Shown: positions 58,802 through 64,000 of the stretch, piece by piece | Layout of the letters: every line of letters starts with the position of its first letter | How positions within the stretch are numbered: position 1 is the first letter of the stretch | Assembly (NCBI RefSeq): GCF_965223285.1 | Contig: NZ_OZ244997.1 | Location: 3,224,001 to 3,288,000, forward strand | Source of the DNA: Leptofilum sp965223285 | Lineage (GTDB): Bacteria > Chloroflexota > Anaerolineae > Promineifilales > Promineifilaceae | Direction of reading: 5' to 3' | Length of the DNA: 64,000 nt | The notes under the pieces: generated by a model | What the model was told of the DNA's origin: nothing | Database searches by the model: none | Seen by the model: the letters and a program-made list of their open reading frames with translations, nothing else | Position numbers and translations under genes: made by a program

Positions 58802-60523
58802 GTGACACAAACGCAAACCCCAGAGGCCACCCAGACGGCACCGCCGCCCAAATGGTTACAGTGCAACGGCCACCAACTGAAAAAACTGGCCCACGCCGCC
58901 CTCGTCTGGTTGGATCAGAACCACCAACACGTCAATGCGCTCAACGTATTCCCTGTGCCGGATGGCGACACCGGTACCAACATGCTGCTCACCATGCGCT
59001 CGGCCTACAACCGCGTGCAGGACAGTGACGAAACCCACGTGGGCAAAATGGCAGAGACGTTGGCTCACGGTGCCCTCATGGGCGCGCGTGGCAATTCTGG
59101 CGTTATTCTTAGCCAAATTTGGCGCGGACTGGCCAAGGGGTTAAAAGGCAAAGAAACGTTCGATGCTCAGGATTTGGCCGATGCCCTGCAAGCCGCCTCT
59201 GACACAGCTTACGGTGGCGTGATGAAACCGGTCGAAGGCACAATTCTTACCGTGATTCGGGAAGGTGCCAGCGAAGCGGCCGACGCCGCCAAAAAGAGCC
59301 TGGATTTGCGCTTTTTGCTTGAGCGGGTGCTGGAACGGTGTAAACAAGCATTGGAACGCACCCCGGAGCAGCTAGCCATCCTAAAACAAGCAGGCGTTGT
59401 CGATTCTGGTGGGCAAGGTTTGGTCTACATTTTGGAAGGAATGCTGCGTTATGTACATGGCCTCATGAATGGCCTTAAGCTCACGGCCGTTCCTGGCAGC
59501 AACAACGTCGGTGCCAATCATCAAATATCTGCTCAAGAACTGGCCATGCCTGAAGGTGGCTCGATTGAAAATCCGTACGACGTGCAGTTCATCCTGCTGG
59601 GTGAAAACCTGAATGTAAACGAAGTGCGTGACCGCATCGACGCAATGGGCGACTCCACCGTAGTGGTAGGGGATGAAACGACCATCAAGGTTCACATTCA
59701 CGTTCAAGACCCCGGTGTGCCCCTTTCTTACGGCAGTAGTCTGGGGCAAATTACGGACGTGGTTGTTGAAAATATGCAGATGCAGATGGAGGAGATTGTC
59801 CATGCACCTGCGGCAGCAACGGCCGTTCCCGCCACGCCCCCCATCATCAAACCGACCGTCCAACCGGGGCAGGTTGGCGTGGTGGCCGTCGCCGCTGGTG
59901 AGGGGCTGGCCGAAATTTTCCGCAGCATGAATGTCTCTTACGTCGTCAATGGGGGCCAAACCAACAATCCCAGCATCGAGGAGCTGTTTCAGGCCATTCA
60001 GGATGTGCCCACCGACAAGGTAATCATCCTGCCCAACAACAAAAACATCATTCTGGCGGCCGAAGCTGCCCGCGACCTCAGCCCCAAAAATGTGATGGTA
60101 GTGCCGACCAAAACTGCACCGCAGGGTCTTAGTGCCATGCTGGGGCTTAACCCAGATGGCGAGTTGGAAGCAGTGACCACTGCCATGACTGAGGCATCCG
60201 AAGAAGTGGCTACCGGAGAGATTACCCGCGCCACCCGTACCGTCACGCTGGATGGCGTTGAGGTAAATGAAGGCGAGTTTATTGGGCTGGTGGACGGCCG
60301 TCTTTGCACATCTGGTCCTGAATTGGCAGGGGTATTAACGGCCGTTCTCACAGCTATGGAAATGGAAGACCGGGAACTGCTCTCGCTGTACTACGGACAA
60401 GACATTTCGGAAGCAGAAGCTAGCGAACTGGCCGAGCAAATCGAAGCCCAGTACGAAGATGTGGAAATTGAGCTGCTGCCCGGTGGTCAACCGTACTATT
60501 TTTACATTTTAGGGGCAGAATAA
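58802..60523 (+). CDS. DAK2/DhaL domain protein, fatty-acid-kinase-like (FakA/YloV)
   Basis: 573-residue cytoplasmic kinase. The N-terminal DhaL domain (about 25-215) has the metal-binding NVFPVPDGDTGTNM, with AHGALMGARGNSGVILSQIW and VDSGGQGLVYILEGML. The C-terminal part (about 340-573) is the FakA-type region with VVNGGQTNNPSIEEL and LPNNKNIILAAE. It phosphorylates fatty acids held by a DegV/FakB protein, which is the next gene. GTG at 58802 is the start, with GGAGA 7 nt upstream. Several ACGGCCGT copies lie within. Confidence 0.9.
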   Translation: MTQTQTPEATQTAPPPKWLQCNGHQLKKLAHAALVWLDQNHQHVNALNVFPVPDGDTGTNMLLTMRSAYNRVQDSDETHVGKMAETLAHGALMGARGNSGVILSQIWRGLAKGLKGKETFDAQDLADALQAASDTAYGGVMKPVEGTILTVIREGASEAADAAKKSLDLRFLLERVLERCKQALERTPEQLAILKQAGVVDSGGQGLVYILEGMLRYVHGLMNGLKLTAVPGSNNVGANHQISAQELAMPEGGSIENPYDVQFILLGENLNVNEVRDRIDAMGDSTVVVGDETTIKVHIHVQDPGVPLSYGSSLGQITDVVVENMQMQMEEIVHAPAAATAVPATPPIIKPTVQPGQVGVVAVAAGEGLAEIFRSMNVSYVVNGGQTNNPSIEELFQAIQDVPTDKVIILPNNKNIILAAEAARDLSPKNVMVVPTKTAPQGLSAMLGLNPDGELEAVTTAMTEASEEVATGEITRATRTVTLDGVEVNEGEFIGLVDGRLCTSGPELAGVLTAVLTAMEMEDRELLSLYYGQDISEAEASELAEQIEAQYEDVEIELLPGGQPYYFYILGAE

Positions 60524-60569
60524 CCCCTCAAGTGGGAGATGGCCGGAGAGTGGGTTAAAAAATCCAATT

Positions 60570-61427
60570 ATGACCATTAAAATTGTCACCGATAGTGCCT
60601 GCGACGTACCACCAGAACTCGCCGAAAAACTTGACATCACCATTGTGCCTGTCTACCTGAACATTGGCGAACACAGCTATTTGGAAGGGATAGAGATGAG
60701 CCGGGAACAATTTTACGGCCGTCTCAAAACGTTCTCAGAGTACCCCACCACAGCTGCACCGGCCGTTGGCACTTTTACCCAGCTTTACGAACAGCTCACG
60801 GTCGGCGGAGCCAGCCAAATCCTGTCCATGCACATTGCCCACGACCTAAGTGCCACCTACAACGCCGCCCGCGTGGGGGCCACCGCCGCTGAGTCTGCGC
60901 CCGTCACACTATTCGACACCCGCCAGATCACGCTGGGTGCCGGGCTGCTGGTGCTGCTGGCTGCCGAAGCCGCCAAAGCTGGACGCAGCCTGACCGACAT
61001 TATGGCCATGCTTAATGAAAAGGTGAGTTGCACCCGCGTTTTTGGTATGATCGATTCGTTGGAAGCATTGCACCGCAGCGGCCGCGTCAGTTGGGCACAG
61101 TTTGGCATTGGTTCTCTGCTGCAAATTAAACCGATTATGATGATTGCCGATGGCGTCATTTCGGCCGCAGCCAAGGTGCGCACTCGCAAACGTGCGCTCG
61201 GCCAAATGCTCAAGCTGGTTTCAGAGCTCGCTCCGTTCGAGCGGCTGGCAATCATCCACGTCAATGCCCAGGCAGCCGCTGAGGAACTTTATCAACTTTC
61301 CAGCGATCTCTTTGCCAACTTCTCAGACACAGCACCGATGATTCAGGGAATCACCCCCGCCGTTGGCACCCATTTGGGCGTTGGGGCCGTAGGTTTTGCG
61401 GCCGTTTCTGCCCAACAAAAAATGTAA
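60570..61427 (+). CDS. DegV family fatty-acid-binding protein (FakB-like)
   Basis: 285-residue protein. IVTDSACDVPPELAEKLDI is the DegV N-terminus, TAAPAVGTFTQLYEQL corresponds to the lipid headgroup loop, and a late THLGVGAVGFAAV matches the GPG(A/V)GxG/Y-like end. It presents a fatty acid to FakA, encoded 46 bp upstream. No other FakB is in the window. The chain length it prefers is not readable from sequence. Confidence 0.92.
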   Translation: MTIKIVTDSACDVPPELAEKLDITIVPVYLNIGEHSYLEGIEMSREQFYGRLKTFSEYPTTAAPAVGTFTQLYEQLTVGGASQILSMHIAHDLSATYNAARVGATAAESAPVTLFDTRQITLGAGLLVLLAAEAAKAGRSLTDIMAMLNEKVSCTRVFGMIDSLEALHRSGRVSWAQFGIGSLLQIKPIMMIADGVISAAAKVRTRKRALGQMLKLVSELAPFERLAIIHVNAQAAAEELYQLSSDLFANFSDTAPMIQGITPAVGTHLGVGAVGFAAVSAQQKM

Positions 61428-61428
61428 A

Positions 61429-61494
61429 AAGGAGATTGGAGATCAGAGACTGGAGATTCGTTCAATCTCTAAATCTCCAACTCCCAATCTCCAC
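61429..61494. repeat. Intergenic tandem-unit hairpin repeat (GGAGATT type)
   Basis: GGAGATTGGAGATCAGAGAC units face AATCTCTAAATCTCC and AACTCCCAATCTCC. It lies between the degV and recG genes. Confidence 0.85.
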
Positions 61495-61515
61495 TTGTAG
61501 GATAAACTTTCTCGT

Positions 61516-64000
61516 ATGAAAAACGCTTTAAAACGATTAAAACGTGTATTGGATTTAGAAACCAGCCAGGGATTCAAAAACAAAGCCGTGGTTGGTGGTA
61601 TTCGTCAATTTGCTACTTTTTGGGTGGGGCAAGCCCGTGAAGTTGCCCAAACCGAGATGGACAAGGCGTTGGTGGAGCAAGTGGCAGAAGTTTTGTCTGA
61701 TTACGGCCGTCTACCCGGTACCGAAGCACGCGCCAAAGTCATTGAACAGCTACAAAACAAGCTGACGCTGCGGCGTGAACAGAAGCCAGCTCCGGCCGAA
61801 GCGGATGCCCCATCAGCCACAAAATCAGCGACGCCAGCCGAAACGGCCACTGTGTCACCACCGCCCAGCCAGGAGAGCCGCAAGCCTCAGCAAAAAAATC
61901 TGCGACGCGAACCACTGCCCCCCCGCAAAGGAAAACCGGGCAAATGGGGGCGGCGCCCCGCCAGCCGCCAGCCCGTAGACCCCGATCCCGAAGGATTGGC
62001 GCAATCGGTAACGGCCGTTCGCGGCATTGGCCCCAAGCTGGCCGAACATTTAGCCAAAATTGGGGCAACCACCATTGAAGAGCTCCTGTACATCTTCCCG
62101 CGCCGCTTTGACGACTACACTCTGATGAAGCCAATCCACAAGCTGGCCTACGGCGAAACGGTCACCGTCATCGGTACCGTTTGGGAAACGCGTGCCCGCC
62201 GCAGTCGCAATAACCAAATCATTGTGCAATCAGTCATCAGTGACGGCACTGGCAAGGTGCAGGCCACCTGGTTCAACCAAAAATGGCTCGTTGATAAGCT
62301 GAAAGCCGGGATGCAAATTGTCATCAGCGGCAAGGTAGAACAATATCTGGGTCGCCCCGTTTTCAACTCGCCTGAATGGGAGCCGCTGGAGCTAGAACCG
62401 CTGCGCACCCGCCGCATCGTACCTATTTACCCGCTCACGCAGGGCCTCAGCAGCAACCGAATGCGAGACATCATGCGCAGCACGGTGAACTATTGGGCAC
62501 CGCGCGTGCCAGACCCGCTGCCAACCAGCGTGCGCCAACGGCAAAAGCTGGAAACATTGCCAGAAGCGTTGCAGCAACACCACTTCCCAGACAGCCAGCA
62601 TGCCCTCCATGAAGCCCGCCGCCGCCTCATTTTTGATGAACTATTCTTGCTCCAGCTTGGGATGCAAGGATTCAAGCACGAATGGCAGTCGCAGCCAGGC
62701 GTAGAAATTGGAAAGGATACGGCCGTACTTAACCAGTTCCAACAAAGCCTACCCTACACTCTCACCAACGCGCAGCAAACCGTCATTCAGGAAATTGCTG
62801 ACGACATGGCTAATAGCATCCCCATGAACCGGCTGCTGCAAGGGGATGTGGGCGCAGGTAAGACCGTCGTCGCTGCTTCTGCGCTGCTGCTGGCGGCCAA
62901 AGCGGGCTACCAATCTACCCTCATGGCTCCCACCGAAATCTTGGCCGAGCAGCACTTTAAGGGCTTGCAGCCCCTGCTAGAGCCACTCGGCGTGCGCCTT
63001 TGCCTGCTCACAGGCAGCACCCCCGCTGCCGAAAAAGCAACCATTTATGAAGCATTGGCCAGCGGCGAAATCGATCTGGCCATTGGCACCCACGCCCTCA
63101 TCCAAGAGGCCGTCAGCTTCCACAAGCTGGCTTTGGCCATTGTGGATGAGCAGCACCGCTTTGGCGTGGATCAGCGGCAAGCCCTGCGCGACAAAGGGCC
63201 AGCCAGCGGTGAATACAGCCCCCACTTACTCACCATGAGTGCCACGCCCATCCCCCGCTCCCTGGCACTGTCTCTCTACGGCGACCTGGACCTTTCCATT
63301 TTGGATGAGATGCCGCCGGGTCGTCAGGAAATTAAAACACGCTGGATTCGCACCCGTGAGCGGGAACGCGCCTACGCCTTCATCCGCAAGCAAATCGAAG
63401 ACGGCCGTCAGGCCTACATCATTTACCCGCTGGTTGAAGAGAGTGACAAGGTAGATGCCAAAGCGGCCGTTGCGGAGCATGAGCGACTGCAAAGCAAGAT
63501 ATTCCCGGATTTGCAAGTGGGGTTGATACACGGCCGTTTGTCCAGCAGCGAAAAAGAAAGCGTCATGCGAGACTTTCACGAAGGTAAACTCAACATTCTC
63601 GTCTCGACGTCCGTCATCGAAGTGGGCGTAGACGTACCCAACAGCACTGTCATGCTCATCGACGGCGCCAACCGCTTTGGCCTGGCCCAGCTCCATCAAT
63701 TTCGCGGGCGCGTGGGGCGTGGCCAGCACCAATCCTACTGCATCCTCGTCGCCGACAGCGACACGCCCGACGCCGAAGAGCGGCTGAGTGCCCTCACCCA
63801 AACCAACGATGGCTTTGCTCTCGCCGAGAAAGATTTAGAGATTCGTGGCCCTGGTGAATTTTTCGGCCGTCGCCAAAGCGGCTTACCAGAATTAAAGTTG
63901 GCCTCTCTGCTAGACATGGATATGCTAAAAATTGCCCAAACCGAAGCCCAAACTATCGCCGAGGCCGATCCGAATCTGGCACAGCCAGAACACCAATTAC
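61516..64000 (+). CDS. recG: ATP-dependent DNA helicase RecG (partial)
   Basis: About 828 residues are visible and the end lies beyond the window. A non-standard N-terminal region of about 155 residues starts MKNALKRLKRVLDLETSQGF and has a Pro/Ala/Lys-rich linker (about 90-155). The wedge/OB domain follows (VRGIGPKLAEHLAKIGATTI, LLYIFPRRFDDY, VTVIGTVWET). Helicase motifs: Walker A GDVGAGKT (about 443), DEQHRFG, SATPIPRSLAL, then motif VI region QLHQFRGRVGRG. It remodels stalled replication forks. It follows degV as in the wider asp23-fakA-degV-recG neighbourhood. Confidence 0.93.
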   Translation, partial: MKNALKRLKRVLDLETSQGFKNKAVVGGIRQFATFWVGQAREVAQTEMDKALVEQVAEVLSDYGRLPGTEARAKVIEQLQNKLTLRREQKPAPAEADAPSATKSATPAETATVSPPPSQESRKPQQKNLRREPLPPRKGKPGKWGRRPASRQPVDPDPEGLAQSVTAVRGIGPKLAEHLAKIGATTIEELLYIFPRRFDDYTLMKPIHKLAYGETVTVIGTVWETRARRSRNNQIIVQSVISDGTGKVQATWFNQKWLVDKLKAGMQIVISGKVEQYLGRPVFNSPEWEPLELEPLRTRRIVPIYPLTQGLSSNRMRDIMRSTVNYWAPRVPDPLPTSVRQRQKLETLPEALQQHHFPDSQHALHEARRRLIFDELFLLQLGMQGFKHEWQSQPGVEIGKDTAVLNQFQQSLPYTLTNAQQTVIQEIADDMANSIPMNRLLQGDVGAGKTVVAASALLLAAKAGYQSTLMAPTEILAEQHFKGLQPLLEPLGVRLCLLTGSTPAAEKATIYEALASGEIDLAIGTHALIQEAVSFHKLALAIVDEQHRFGVDQRQALRDKGPASGEYSPHLLTMSATPIPRSLALSLYGDLDLSILDEMPPGRQEIKTRWIRTRERERAYAFIRKQIEDGRQAYIIYPLVEESDKVDAKAAVAEHERLQSKIFPDLQVGLIHGRLSSSEKESVMRDFHEGKLNILVSTSVIEVGVDVPNSTVMLIDGANRFGLAQLHQFRGRVGRGQHQSYCILVADSDTPDAEERLSALTQTNDGFALAEKDLEIRGPGEFFGRRQSGLPELKLASLLDMDMLKIAQTEAQTIAEADPNLAQPEHQL

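Larger units (their letters stand above)
1..64000. repeat. Highly iterated palindrome ACGGCCGT
   Basis: The 8-bp palindrome ACGGCCGT, often extended to AACGGCCGTT, was counted by eye about 104 times; chance expectation for any octamer in 64 kb is about one. Most copies are inside genes and are read in all three frames, giving TAV, NGR/DGR/YGR or ERP/KRP tripeptides. Near misses such as GCGGCCGT are also common but clearly rarer. Longest gaps: about 53.84-58.40 kb (LRR-ROC-COR gene), 3.10-5.35 kb, 30.33-32.53 kb, 43.14-45.17 kb, 19.41-21.30 kb. The density is like that of the cyanobacterial HIP1 octamer (GCGATCGC), which I did not see here. The count is manual and may be off by a few. Confidence 0.9.

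Noticed and set aside
1..64000. CRISPR array
   Set aside because: The repeated sequences are palindromes inside genes or paired-arm hairpins in gaps; none shows regular spacing with unique spacers, and no cas gene is present.
1..64000. tRNA, rRNA, transposase or integrase genes
   Set aside because: None recognised in either strand; the hairpin repeats have no transposase or target duplications that I can see.

Overview
The window reads as a chromosome segment of an uncultured Chloroflexota bacterium, probably of the Anaerolineae/Caldilineae/Ardenticatenia type. This is inferred from gene content, not from a marker gene: BMP-type nucleoside transport, a V4R-domain protein, a three-gene acyl-CoA carboxylase, mevalonate kinase, a DPPR-synthase-like prenyltransferase, and the asp23-fakA-degV-recG neighbourhood. 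There is no rRNA, tRNA, CRISPR array, phage or insertion sequence. The host signature is the octamer ACGGCCGT, counted by eye about 104 times (roughly one per 600 bp), mostly inside genes. In one frame it encodes Thr-Ala-Val, in another Asn/Asp/Tyr-Gly-Arg, in the third Glu/Lys-Arg-Pro.

1-15.3 kb is a nucleoside scavenging locus in two divergent blocks. The minus block holds ADP-ribosylglycohydrolase, a uridine-phosphorylase-like enzyme, an extra BMP-type permease, then lipoprotein, ATPase and two permeases of a BMP-type importer. The plus block holds sulfatase, ribokinase, an MTA/SAH-deaminase-like amidohydrolase, nucleoside hydrolase, an M20 deacylase and a stand-alone RarA C-terminal-like protein. 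Imported nucleosides would be split to base and ribose or ribose-1-phosphate, with ribokinase feeding ribose into central metabolism.

15.3-30.5 kb is mixed housekeeping: glycosyltransferase, acyltransferase, orphan ModB, PAPS sulfotransferase, alanine racemase, an FHA-like membrane protein, hydrolases, a DUF1990-like protein, exonuclease III, folB-folK, and a CBM9-like membrane protein. 30.5-34.9 kb carries the acyl-CoA carboxylase subunits and a CYTH protein. 34.9-35.5 kb holds a small protein plus a nucleotidyltransferase gene broken by one frameshift.

36.3-37.9 kb has a stand-alone DNA-gyrase A C-terminal domain translationally coupled to a Qnr-like pentapeptide-repeat protein. 38-42 kb has an M20 amidohydrolase, a Nudix hydrolase, a V4R-like protein and a secreted protein with three long repeats. 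42-47 kb is an ABC-2/NatAB-like exporter locus led by a regulator in which an ATPase-dead ABC domain is fused to a LytTR DNA-binding domain; a 21-bp-period direct repeat lies just downstream of it. 47-54.7 kb has a thioredoxin-TPR-like protein, a pore-like membrane protein, an APH kinase, ClpS, an MFS transporter, an epimerase, a UbiA-type prenyltransferase and mevalonate kinase. 54.7-58.2 kb is one giant LRR-ROC-COR gene with no ACGGCCGT, possibly acquired. 58.3-64 kb is asp23-fakA-degV-recG, with recG cut by the window end.

Many intergenic gaps hold short repeats built the same way: a 6-9-nt unit repeated in one arm and its complement in the other, giving imperfect hairpins inside operons. 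Several unrelated units are used, and some repeats run into coding sequence. A separate element of about 56 bp with a conserved inner stem occurs at 5.1 kb and 43.4 kb.
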